From Bifidobacteriaceae bacterium (GTDB lineage: Bacteria > Actinomycetota > Actinomycetes > Actinomycetales > WQXJ01), in assembly GCA_031265345.1 (NCBI GenBank), contig JAISCU010000024.1, forward strand, positions 1-7,434: 7,434 nt of DNA, in the 5' to 3' direction. Under the pieces are notes generated by a model that searched no databases, was not told the DNA's origin, and saw nothing but the letters and a program-made list of their open reading frames with translations. Position 1 is the stretch's first letter; the number at the start of each line of letters is the position of its first letter. The translations under genes and the position numbers were made by a program. Of the stretch, positions 1-5,958 are shown piece by piece.

Positions 1-1
1 C

Positions 2-1945
2 AACTATCTAGACCGCAAGATCACCCAGTACCTCGGGCGCCGAGAGGCCGTGGTCACAATCCACGGAGGCACGCCCAGGGAGGCCCGCAAGCAGATCAGG
101 GAACGATTCACGTCGGTCCCGGAGACCATTGTCTTGCTGGCGACGGACGCCGCAGGGGAGGGCTTGAACCTCCAGCGGGCGCACCTGATGGTGAACTACG
201 ACTTGCCGTGGAACCCGAATCGGATCGAGCAGCGTTTCGGGCGCATCCACCGGATCGGCCAGCAGACGGTCTGCCACCTGTGGAACATGGTGGCTGCCGA
301 GACCCGTGAGGGCGACGTGTTCCAGCGGCTGCTCGGCAAGATCGACCAGATGGGGAAGGCCTACAACGGGAGCTTGTTCAACGTCTTGGGCGAGTCCCAG
401 GCGTTCGGGGACCGTTCGCTGGGGGACCTGCTGATCGAGGCCATCCGTTACGGCGACCAGCCCCAGGTGAGGGCCCGCCTGGAGCGGACCATCGACGCTT
501 CGGTCGCGGACGGCCTGGAAGACCTGCTGAAGGAGCGGGCGCTCCATCCCGAGATGTTCCCGGCACTGAACCTGGAAGAAGTCCGCCGGGTCATGGAGGC
601 CGCCCGCGAACGCAAGCTCCAACCGGGCTACATCCGGTCTTTCTTCATTCACGCTTTCGAGCGGCTGGGCGGAAGAGTCCGCCAGCGCGAGACCGGCAGG
701 TGGCAGGTGCTCCGCGTTCCGCCCAAGGTCCAGGAACAGGCCCGCCGGGCTGACCGGTGGGCGCCCATCCCGGACCAGTACGAGCGGATCACGTTCGAAA
801 CGAAGTACATCCGCCTCGACCACACCGCCGATGCCGCTCTGATCGCCCCGGGCCATCCGCTGCTCCAGGCGGTCATCGAGTTGACCGCAGGCGAACTGGC
901 GGGAAGGCTCGGCGCGGGAACGGTGTTCGTGGACCGCCGAGAGGACCAGGCGTCCGAGCCGAGCCTGTTGTTCGCCCTGGAGCAGAAGATCGAAAACCTC
1001 ACACCCGGCGGCCAGAGGCTCACCGTGGACCACCACTTCGACTACGTGCATGTCGACCGCCAAGGCCACATCACGGTGACGGTTGCTCCGCCTTACCTCG
1101 ACTTCGGGGCTCCGGCGCTGGAGGAAGCGGACGGCATCGGGCAGATCCTGTCCCAGCCGTGGGTTACGGGCGTGGGCGAACAGACGGTCAGGACGTGGGC
1201 CTACCGGGAAAGTCTCCAGCCCCGGCTGGACGAACTGTCGGTGCGCTTGGAGGCAGAGGCGGCGCGGGTCCGGCTCCAGGTCAGCGAGCGGCTCAACCTG
1301 GAGATCAGCCACTGGGACCGCGAACAGATCCGCTTGGCCGAATCGGAGCGCGCGGGCCGTCCAGGAAGAATGAGCTCCAAGGCCGCCCATGACAAGGCCC
1401 GCGCATTGGAGGAGCGTCTGGACGCGCGCATGGAGGAACTGGACCAGGCCGTCCAGTTGACCGCTCTGCCCGCCCGAATCCGGGGTTGCGCGCTCGTGGT
1501 CCCGAGCCGGTTGCTGGTCCCCGAGGCGGCGGCGTCCGAAGTCGCGCAGGAAGCGCGGGAAACTGCGGAGGTGGAGCGCCGCGCTGTCGATGCGGTGCTG
1601 GCCGCCGAGCGCTCCCTGGGCCGAGACCCGGAGGAGATGCCGCACTTCAACCCGGGCTTCGACATCCGCTCCACCGACGCTGACGGCGACCGGTTCTTCA
1701 TCGAGGTGAAGGGACGGATCAAGGGCGCTGCGACGTTCACCGCCACGGCGAACGAGATTGCCTTCGCCCAGACCCAGGGCGAGCGTCACCGCCTCGCCCT
1801 TGTCTCAGTAGATCCGGACGACCCGGCCAGAGACCAGGTCCGCTATGTGGTCGCCCCCTTCGCTGGCTTCCTGCTCAACCCATCCACCCGCTCGTCGAAC
1901 GAATCCTGGAACGAATACTGGTCCAAGGCGGGCGAGCCCCGATGA
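2..1945 (+). CDS. SNF2/SF2-type helicase with C-terminal DUF3883 domain, 3' part (DISARM DrmD-like)
   Basis: The frame is open from base 2, so the N-terminal RecA lobe (Walker A, DEAH box) lies outside the window; 647 residues are visible. The second helicase lobe is clear: the HGGT segment near bases 62-73, motif V ATDAAGEGLNLQ near 143-178, and motif VI QRFGRIHRIGQ at 230-262, whose arginine finger and GRxxRxGQ core are typical of SNF2-like ATPases. A long charged, coiled-coil-prone segment follows (about 1200-1460). The C-terminus carries FDIRS with D at 1661, then FFIEVKGR with EVK at 1703-1711, and a later ANEIAFA segment; this is the DUF3883 signature, a domain resembling PD-(D/E)XK nucleases (inference, activity unproven). 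Helicases of this build occur in DISARM and in DUF1156/DUF499 defence loci, where they are thought to translocate on foreign DNA. The GTG at 50 is internal to motif-bearing sequence and is not the true start. The stop overlaps the next start. Confidence 0.93.
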   Translation, partial: NYLDRKITQYLGRREAVVTIHGGTPREARKQIRERFTSVPETIVLLATDAAGEGLNLQRAHLMVNYDLPWNPNRIEQRFGRIHRIGQQTVCHLWNMVAAETREGDVFQRLLGKIDQMGKAYNGSLFNVLGESQAFGDRSLGDLLIEAIRYGDQPQVRARLERTIDASVADGLEDLLKERALHPEMFPALNLEEVRRVMEAARERKLQPGYIRSFFIHAFERLGGRVRQRETGRWQVLRVPPKVQEQARRADRWAPIPDQYERITFETKYIRLDHTADAALIAPGHPLLQAVIELTAGELAGRLGAGTVFVDRREDQASEPSLLFALEQKIENLTPGGQRLTVDHHFDYVHVDRQGHITVTVAPPYLDFGAPALEEADGIGQILSQPWVTGVGEQTVRTWAYRESLQPRLDELSVRLEAEAARVRLQVSERLNLEISHWDREQIRLAESERAGRPGRMSSKAAHDKARALEERLDARMEELDQAVQLTALPARIRGCALVVPSRLLVPEAAASEVAQEARETAEVERRAVDAVLAAERSLGRDPEEMPHFNPGFDIRSTDADGDRFFIEVKGRIKGAATFTATANEIAFAQTQGERHRLALVSVDPDDPARDQVRYVVAPFAGFLLNPSTRSSNESWNEYWSKAGEPR

Positions 1946-2580
1946 CCACAACCGTGTATCTGGACGAGTCCGGCGACCTGGGCTTCAACTTCAAGAACAA
2001 GAAGACCTCGAAATTCTTCCTGATTACAGCACTCGTGTGTCCCCATCCCAGAGCCGTGGACAAAGCAGTGAAGAAGGTTGCGCTGGGGCTTCGAAGGGTG
2101 GAGACCAAGGCAAGCCACGGCGCGTTGCACGCCTTCCGCGAGAGCGACACCACCAAGGCGAGGCTCCTGCGCCTCTTAGCCCGCCTTGATGTCAGCGTTG
2201 TTGCGATCATTCTCGAAAAGGAGCGCGGGAGAGGTCCTGACGCCCAGCACATGCTTTACAGAAGGCTTGCAGGCGCGCTCGTAGAACAGGTGGTGCTGGC
2301 GCTGCCTCTCGCTGAAGGCGCACCCCTCGACGTCGTCGCCTCTCGCCGCGAGACCAAACGGCTCCTCAACCGAGAGTTCGTCGAGCACCTTTCGGACGCG
2401 ACCAGGCAGGGTCCGGGGTCACGCCTGAACGTAACGGTCACCGACCCCGCGGGGGCCAAGGGCCTTCAAGCTGTCGACTGCGTGTCCTGGAGCCTGTTCC
2501 GCAAGGTTGAGCACGGCGACCAGAAGTTCGCGGACATCATTGAACCGAGAGTGAAGGGTCTGATTCGTGTATCTGCCTGA
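1942..2580 (+). CDS. DUF3800 domain protein, putative metal-dependent nuclease
   Basis: A 212-residue protein covering the whole DUF3800 family length. The N-terminal signature YLDESGD is at residues 6-12 (acidic D8, E9, D12), followed by the hydrophobic strand FFLITALV. A second conserved block, LHAFRESD, lies at residues 62-69 (H63, E67), and the C-terminal block LQAVDCVSW carries D179, matching the usual 'Q..D' block. The acidic spacing suggests an RNase H-like metal-dependent fold; this is family-level inference and no activity is established. There is no signal peptide or membrane segment. The start ATG overlaps the helicase stop as ATGA, which implies translational coupling and places the signature at the expected distance from the N-terminus. 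The TGA stop is only four bases before the first copy of a structured tandem RNA, which fits the reported habit of DUF3800 genes of lying beside conserved RNA motifs. The protein may bind or cleave that RNA, or be a toxin controlled by it. Confidence 0.92.
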   Translation: MTTTVYLDESGDLGFNFKNKKTSKFFLITALVCPHPRAVDKAVKKVALGLRRVETKASHGALHAFRESDTTKARLLRLLARLDVSVVAIILEKERGRGPDAQHMLYRRLAGALVEQVVLALPLAEGAPLDVVASRRETKRLLNREFVEHLSDATRQGPGSRLNVTVTDPAGAKGLQAVDCVSWSLFRKVEHGDQKFADIIEPRVKGLIRVSA

Positions 2581-2583
2581 AAA

Positions 2584-2650
2584 GGACACTACCCTCGCCG
2601 CATTTCCGGGGAACCGTGCGGAGCCCCTGCGACGAGGGATTTACGTGCTC
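2584..2650 (+). ncRNA. Structured RNA repeat, copy 1
   Basis: Proposed stems: outer P1 CAC 2587-2589 with GTG 2645-2647, extended past an A-C mismatch by GG 2584-2585 with TC 2649-2650; P2 CCCTCG 2592-2597 with CGAGGG 2633-2638, continued past a C-A mismatch by CGC 2599-2601 with GCG 2629-2631. The conserved internal-loop strand ATTTAC is 2639-2644. An alternative inner hairpin pairs CCGCA 2598-2602 with TGCGG 2617-2621; in that fold GGGG 2608-2611 in its loop could pair with CCCC 2624-2627 as an H-type pseudoknot. The copy starts four bases after the DUF3800 stop codon. Confidence 0.72.
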
Positions 2651-2686
2651 GGCTGGTGTAGCGCGAGCGCTCGCACCACACCAGCC
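2651..2686 (+). other. Strong perfect hairpin filling the spacer between repeat copies 1 and 2
   Basis: GGCTGGTGT at 2651-2659 pairs perfectly with ACACCAGCC at 2678-2686, and the apex contains the palindrome GCGAGCGCTCGC at 2663-2674. The hairpin begins immediately after copy 1 and ends one base before copy 2. There is no T-run after it, so it does not look like a standard intrinsic terminator. It could be a transcript stabiliser, a processing site, or a U-less terminator that reduces transcription into the rest of the array. Confidence 0.7.
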
Positions 2687-2687
2687 T

Positions 2688-2752
2688 GGACGACCCCCGC
2701 CGTTCTTGTTGTGGAACACTACGGAGCCTCCCGGCAGGGGAATTACGCGTCT
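2688..2752 (+). ncRNA. Structured RNA repeat, copy 2
   Basis: P1 is GGACG 2688-2692 with CGTCT 2748-2752 (four Watson-Crick pairs and one G-U), a different sequence from P1 in the other copies but still paired. P2 is CCCC 2694-2697 with GGGG 2737-2740, a C-A mismatch at 2698/2736, then GCCG 2699-2702 with CGGC 2732-2735. The internal-loop strand is AATTACG 2741-2747. The conserved core runs from GGAAC 2713-2717 through TACGG 2720-2724 to CCTC 2727-2730. The alternative inner pairing is CCGT 2700-2703 with ACGG 2721-2724. Confidence 0.72.
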
Positions 2753-2793
2753 TGCCATAGTAACTCACGACGGCACCATCACGCCAGGCGGGC
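2753..2793 (+). other. Spacer between repeat copies 2 and 3, no strong structure
   Basis: This 41-base stretch shares no clear sequence with the 37-base first spacer and has only short possible pairings, such as TGCC near 2753 with GGCA near 2772. It is the most divergent part of the array, so either it is unconstrained linker or it is where a variable, specificity-giving sequence would lie. Confidence 0.5.
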
Positions 2794-2862
2794 GGACACA
2801 ACCCCTGCCGCTGTTTACGAGGAACCCTACGGCACCCCACGGACAGGGGATTTGCGTGTGTG
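2794..2862 (+). ncRNA. Structured RNA repeat, copy 3
   Basis: P1 is ACACA 2796-2800 with TGTGT 2857-2861. P2 is a perfect CCCCTG 2802-2807 with CAGGGG 2844-2849, continued by CCG 2808-2810 with CGG 2840-2842 around a bulged A2843. The internal-loop strand is ATTTGCG 2850-2856. The core is GGAAC 2821-2825, TACGG 2828-2832 and CCCC 2835-2838. This copy ends about 15 bases before the Shine-Dalgarno sequence of the methyltransferase gene, so its folding, or a protein bound to it, could affect translation of that gene. Confidence 0.72.
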
Positions 2863-2876
2863 ACCAGCATAGACCT

Positions 2877-2883
2877 GAGGAGG
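2877..2883 (+). promoter_or_regulatory. Shine-Dalgarno sequence of the DUF1156 methyltransferase gene
   Basis: GAGGAGG lies four bases before the GTG start at 2888. An in-frame TGA at 2876-2878 overlaps its first bases, so no earlier start in this frame is possible and the GTG is well fixed. Confidence 0.85.
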
Positions 2884-2887
2884 CGCT

Positions 2888-5773
2888 GTGACTGAGCGGA
2901 AGAAGAAGCTGATCGAGGTGGGGCTCCCGCTGGAGACGATCAACCGCGAGTCCGCCCGCGAGAAGTCGATCCGGCACGGGCACCCATCGACGCTGCACCT
3001 GTGGTGGGCGCGGCGTCCTCTCGCGACCGCCCGCGCGGTCCTGTTCGCGCAACTGGTAGACGACCCGTCCGCGCATCCGGAGTTGTTCCCCACCCAGGAG
3101 TCGCAGGACGCCGAGCGTGCCCGGCTACACGAGTTGATCGAGGCCATGGTCAAGTGGGAGAACACAGCTCCCGGCAAACAGGGCGTCCCGCTGCCTTCCC
3201 AAGGGACTGCGGTCACGGGCGAGAAGCTGTTCGATCTGGCCCGGGACGAGATCCGGAAGTCGAACGATGGCGTGCTGCCAGCAGTACTCGACCCGTTCGC
3301 GGGCGGCGGCACCATTCCCCTGGAAGCCCAGCGCCTCGGCTTGGAGGCCCACGCCTCTGACCTGAACCCGGTCGCGGTCCTGATCAACAAGGCCCTGATC
3401 GAAATCCCGCCCAAGTTCGCGGGCCGCCCGCCGGTCCACCCTCCGCTGCGCATGCCCGATGCCGTCCACCCCGCTTCCGGCCCCGGCTCACGGTCTGCGG
3501 CTGGCCAGGTGCCCACGTTACAGCGCACCTGGGAACGAGCCGAAGGCCTGGCCGAGGACGTCCGTTACTACGGCCAGTGGATGCGCGACGAGGCGTTCCG
3601 TCGGATTGGACACCTCTACCCGAAGGTCCAAGGCCCCGACGGCCAAGAACACACGGTCATAGCCTGGATCTGGGCACGCACTGTCAAGAATCCCAATCCG
3701 GCGAACCCAGTCGAGGTGCCGCTGGTCCGGTCGTGGTGGCTGGGCAAGAAGAAGGGCAAGGAAGCCTGGATCAAGGCCGCCGTGGCGAACGAAGAGGTCC
3801 GCTACGAGGTCCAGCACAACGCGGACGGCCCGAAGGGCACCGCCGACGGAACAGTTGTCCGAGGCAACGGCGTTTCGATCACGGACGGAACGCCGATCTC
3901 CAACGCCTACATCAAGAGTGAGGGCGCGGCGGGACGAATGGGCGCGCATCTCATGGCCATCGTGGCCGAGGGCAAGCGTGGAAGGTTGTACTTGTCGCCA
4001 GACGCTGAACAACGCAAGACCGCCGCAGTTGCTGCGCCCGATGACGTCCCTGATCAGGAGCTTCCCTACGACCCGCGCAACGTCTGGACGCCGCCGTACG
4101 GTCTGAAACACTTCGCAGATTTGTTCACGAACCGACAACTCGTGGCGATGACCACGTTCAGCGACCTTGTTGGAGAGGTCCGTGAGCACGTGGCCCGAGA
4201 CGCCCAGGCGTCTATCGAGACGCGAAAGGCAGGTGCCTGTCAGCTTGAGTTGGAGTCGAACGCCTATGCCGAAGCCATTGCGACGTACCTGGCCTTCGCC
4301 CTGAGCCGGGTCTCTAACAAGATGACCGCAATAAACTCGTGGGACAGTAGCCCGAAAATGGAGGCCGTCAGAGGCTTGTTCGCTCGCCAAGCTATTCCGA
4401 TGGCTTGGGATTTCGCGGAAGCGAACCCATTCGCCCACTCGGCAGGCAGTGTTCTCTCCGACGTGGAGTGGGTCGCGCAGGTGGTCGAGCGTCTTCCTGC
4501 GAGGCCGCACGCCACGGCGTCCCAAGAGGATGCCGCGAGCCGCGACTACCTCAGCATCGTTGTATCAACCGACCCTCCGTACTATGACAACATCTCCTAC
4601 TCGGAATTGTCGGACTTCTTCTACGTCTGGCTACGTCGCTCGCTGCGGGACGTTTATCCGGAGACCCTGGGCACCGTCCTGACACCCAAGGCACAAGAGC
4701 TTGTCGCGAACCCATATCGTCACGGGGACAGGGCTGGAGCCGAACGTTTCTTTGTAGAGGGATTCAACCGCGTTTTCGCTCGGATTCGACAGGATGCACG
4801 AGACGACACCCCTTTGACGATCTACTACGCCTACAAGCAGCAAGATTCTCAACCTGACGGAGCCGCCTCAACTGGCTGGCATACCCTGTTGGACGGGCTG
4901 GTCTGCTCGGGGTGGGAGATCACCTCCACTTGGCCTGTTCGGAGTGAGCTGTCCAACAGAATGCTGGCCTCCGGTCAAAACGCCCTGGCTTCCTCAATTG
5001 TGTTGTCCTGTCGGCCTCGTCCACAAGACTCTCCGGCAACGACCGGCCGTCATTTCCTAGGCCTGCTGCGACTGGAGTTGCCTGGAGCGCTGAGGGCGAT
5101 GATCCGGAGCGACATAGCGCCGGTGGACTTGGCGCAGGCCGCCATCGGGCCCGGGATGAGCATCTTCTCCCGCTACTCGCGGGTACGCGAGGCCGACGGT
5201 TCCGACATGTCGGTTCGGGACGCTCTGCTGCTGATCAACCAGACCCTGGATGAGGTCATCGACGAGCAGGAGGCGGACTTCGACCCTGACACCCGCTTCG
5301 CGGTGAAGTGGTACCGCCAGTACGGCTGGGGAACGGAGTCCTCTGGCATCGCTGACCAGCTCTCCCGCTCAACTGACACCTCGGTCGGGGCCCTGGAACG
5401 CGGTGGCATCTTCGAGGCCAAGGGCGGCAAGGCACGCCTGCTTGCCCCGCGCGAACTGGGCGGTGGGTGGGATCCGCAAGAAGACGAGAGAGTGAGCGGC
5501 TGGGAGGCGCTGGTCCGGCTTGCCGCAGTCATGGATCGGCACGGGGCCGAACAGGTTGCCGCGCTGCTGCCCGCGGTCGGCTCCAAGGTGTCGCTGGACG
5601 GCGTGAGGGAGCTCGGCGTGATGCTGTACCACTACGCGGATCGGAAGGGCGACTCGGCCGACGCGCTGCTGTTCAATGGCCTGGTCACATCGTGGGGTGA
5701 CTTGACCGACCAGGCCCGTCGCCTCGACGCGGTTTCCCGCGAGGCCGGAACCCAAGGAGCGCTCGATATCTGA
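2888..5773 (+). CDS. DUF1156 / COG1743-type adenine-specific DNA methyltransferase
   Basis: A complete 961-residue protein with a GTG start. The N-terminal DUF1156 block covers about residues 8-60 and includes NRESAREKS and LHLWWARRPLA. The SAM-binding motif DPFAGGG is at residues 135-141, followed by the acidic strand ASDLNPVAV, and the catalytic motif IV, DPPYYDN, is at 562-568, so methylation of adenine N6 is expected. More than 400 residues separate the two motifs, as usual in this family, including the conserved GRMGAHLMAIVAEGKRGR segment. The family is described as containing a zinc ribbon, but here the matching positions read NPNPANP (268-274) and SITDG (330-334) and the first cysteine is residue 451, so zinc binding there is lost. 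In DUF1156/DUF499/helicase loci this enzyme is the presumed self-marking modification subunit. It follows the RNA array with its own ribosome binding site. Confidence 0.95.
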   Translation: MTERKKKLIEVGLPLETINRESAREKSIRHGHPSTLHLWWARRPLATARAVLFAQLVDDPSAHPELFPTQESQDAERARLHELIEAMVKWENTAPGKQGVPLPSQGTAVTGEKLFDLARDEIRKSNDGVLPAVLDPFAGGGTIPLEAQRLGLEAHASDLNPVAVLINKALIEIPPKFAGRPPVHPPLRMPDAVHPASGPGSRSAAGQVPTLQRTWERAEGLAEDVRYYGQWMRDEAFRRIGHLYPKVQGPDGQEHTVIAWIWARTVKNPNPANPVEVPLVRSWWLGKKKGKEAWIKAAVANEEVRYEVQHNADGPKGTADGTVVRGNGVSITDGTPISNAYIKSEGAAGRMGAHLMAIVAEGKRGRLYLSPDAEQRKTAAVAAPDDVPDQELPYDPRNVWTPPYGLKHFADLFTNRQLVAMTTFSDLVGEVREHVARDAQASIETRKAGACQLELESNAYAEAIATYLAFALSRVSNKMTAINSWDSSPKMEAVRGLFARQAIPMAWDFAEANPFAHSAGSVLSDVEWVAQVVERLPARPHATASQEDAASRDYLSIVVSTDPPYYDNISYSELSDFFYVWLRRSLRDVYPETLGTVLTPKAQELVANPYRHGDRAGAERFFVEGFNRVFARIRQDARDDTPLTIYYAYKQQDSQPDGAASTGWHTLLDGLVCSGWEITSTWPVRSELSNRMLASGQNALASSIVLSCRPRPQDSPATTGRHFLGLLRLELPGALRAMIRSDIAPVDLAQAAIGPGMSIFSRYSRVREADGSDMSVRDALLLINQTLDEVIDEQEADFDPDTRFAVKWYRQYGWGTESSGIADQLSRSTDTSVGALERGGIFEAKGGKARLLAPRELGGGWDPQEDERVSGWEALVRLAAVMDRHGAEQVAALLPAVGSKVSLDGVRELGVMLYHYADRKGDSADALLFNGLVTSWGDLTDQARRLDAVSREAGTQGALDI

Positions 5774-5798
5774 CCGCAGCTTCGTCTTCAACCGCAAC

Positions 5799-5820
5799 TA
5801 CACGGCAAAGCTGCCGTGCA
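5799..5820 (+). promoter_or_regulatory. Inverted repeat A (operator-like palindrome or hairpin)
   Basis: CACGGCA 5801-5807 is perfectly complementary to TGCCGTG 5812-5818 with four bases between. It could be a dimeric repressor site, or the stem of a terminator after the methyltransferase gene, although no T-run follows. Near-identity with repeat B favours a protein-binding site. Confidence 0.6.
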
Positions 5821-5827
5821 ACGAAGG

Positions 5828-5849
5828 TACACGGCGATCTTGCCGTCCA
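5828..5849 (+). promoter_or_regulatory. Inverted repeat B (operator-like palindrome)
   Basis: ACGGC 5831-5835 is complementary to GCCGT 5842-5846. It starts with the same TACACGGC as repeat A, and its centre is 29 bp from that of A (5838.5 versus 5809.5), close to three helical turns, as expected for cooperative binding of two dimers. Confidence 0.55.
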
Positions 5850-5916
5850 TCGGAAGGAGACCGTAGGGGCGGCACCGGATCCGATTCCTGGACGTGAACG
5901 CCACCGGTGACCGATC

Positions 5917-5938
5917 TATACGGCAGACTTGTTCATCG
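5917..5938 (+). promoter_or_regulatory. Degenerate third copy of the palindrome (left half-site)
   Basis: TATACGGC followed by AGACTTG resembles the left half and centre of repeats A and B, but the right half (TTCA in place of CCGTCCA) is lost. It lies just upstream of the Shine-Dalgarno sequence of the DUF499 gene, where a bound protein would block expression. Weak by itself. Confidence 0.3.
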
Positions 5939-5944
5939 AGCGTT

Positions 5945-5950
5945 AGGAGG
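5945..5950 (+). promoter_or_regulatory. Shine-Dalgarno sequence of the DUF499 gene
   Basis: AGGAGG with eight bases to the ATG at 5959 decides the start over the second ATG six bases further on. Confidence 0.85.
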
Positions 5951-5958
5951 CATTCCCA

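Larger units (their letters stand above)
2584..2862 (+). repeat. Tandem array of three structured RNA-like repeats between DUF3800 and DUF1156 genes
   Basis: Three imperfect copies of a roughly 65-base element lie at 2584-2650, 2688-2752 and 2794-2862, with start-to-start distances of 104 and 106 bases and spacers of 37 and 41 bases. Each copy has, in order, a GGAC start, A, a CCCYNG arm, CCG, 9-10 variable bases, GGAAC, two bases, TRCGG, two bases, CCYC, then the CRGGGG-type return arm and a tail close to ATTTACG. The block from GGAAC to CCYC has no indel between copies. Arms of both stems differ between copies yet stay paired, pointing to selection on RNA structure and not on protein. The array accounts for almost the whole intergenic gap. 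Orientation is inferred from the flanking genes; no promoter of its own is evident, so it is probably transcribed with DUF3800. Confidence 0.8.
5774..5958 (+). promoter_or_regulatory. Intergenic region with paired palindromes, probable control region of the DUF499 gene
   Basis: The 185 bases between the methyltransferase stop and the DUF499 start hold two inverted repeats, a degenerate third copy and a Shine-Dalgarno sequence. No convincing -35/-10 pair could be picked: TATACG at 5917-5922 is a possible -10 but lacks a good partner. A regulatory role is inferred from the repeated palindromes and position. Confidence 0.5.

Noticed and set aside
8..1789. 593-codon open frame on the minus strand
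   Set aside because: It lies opposite a gene with clear helicase motifs; its translation is low-complexity with no recognisable domain, as expected of a mirror frame in high-GC DNA.
2542..2569. Possible fourth, degenerate repeat copy at the end of the DUF3800 gene (GAACCG and ATTCGTG resemblance)
   Set aside because: The stem arms are missing, the length is wrong, and the bases encode the ordinary C-terminus of the protein.
2651..2686. Rho-independent terminator after DUF3800
   Set aside because: The stem is strong but no T-run follows, and two further repeats and the methyltransferase gene lie downstream in the same direction; kept as a hairpin only.
2584..2862. A conventional CRISPR array
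   Set aside because: The copies are about 65 bases, too diverged from each other and internally structured, with only two spacers, one of which is itself a perfect hairpin; there are no cas genes in the window.
2567..2891. Several overlapping frames of 90-98 codons on both strands across the repeat array
   Set aside because: They read through the repeats in different frames, lack ribosome binding sites, and the base changes between copies preserve RNA pairing and not amino acids.
5816..5866. Mini-ORF of 16 codons (GTG to TAG) in the second intergenic gap
   Set aside because: It has no ribosome binding site and overlaps both palindromes; nothing supports translation.
5889..5922. Promoter before the DUF499 gene (TGGACG or TGAACG with TATACG)
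   Set aside because: The spacings are 22 and 16 bases and the -35 matches are poor; not strong enough to annotate.
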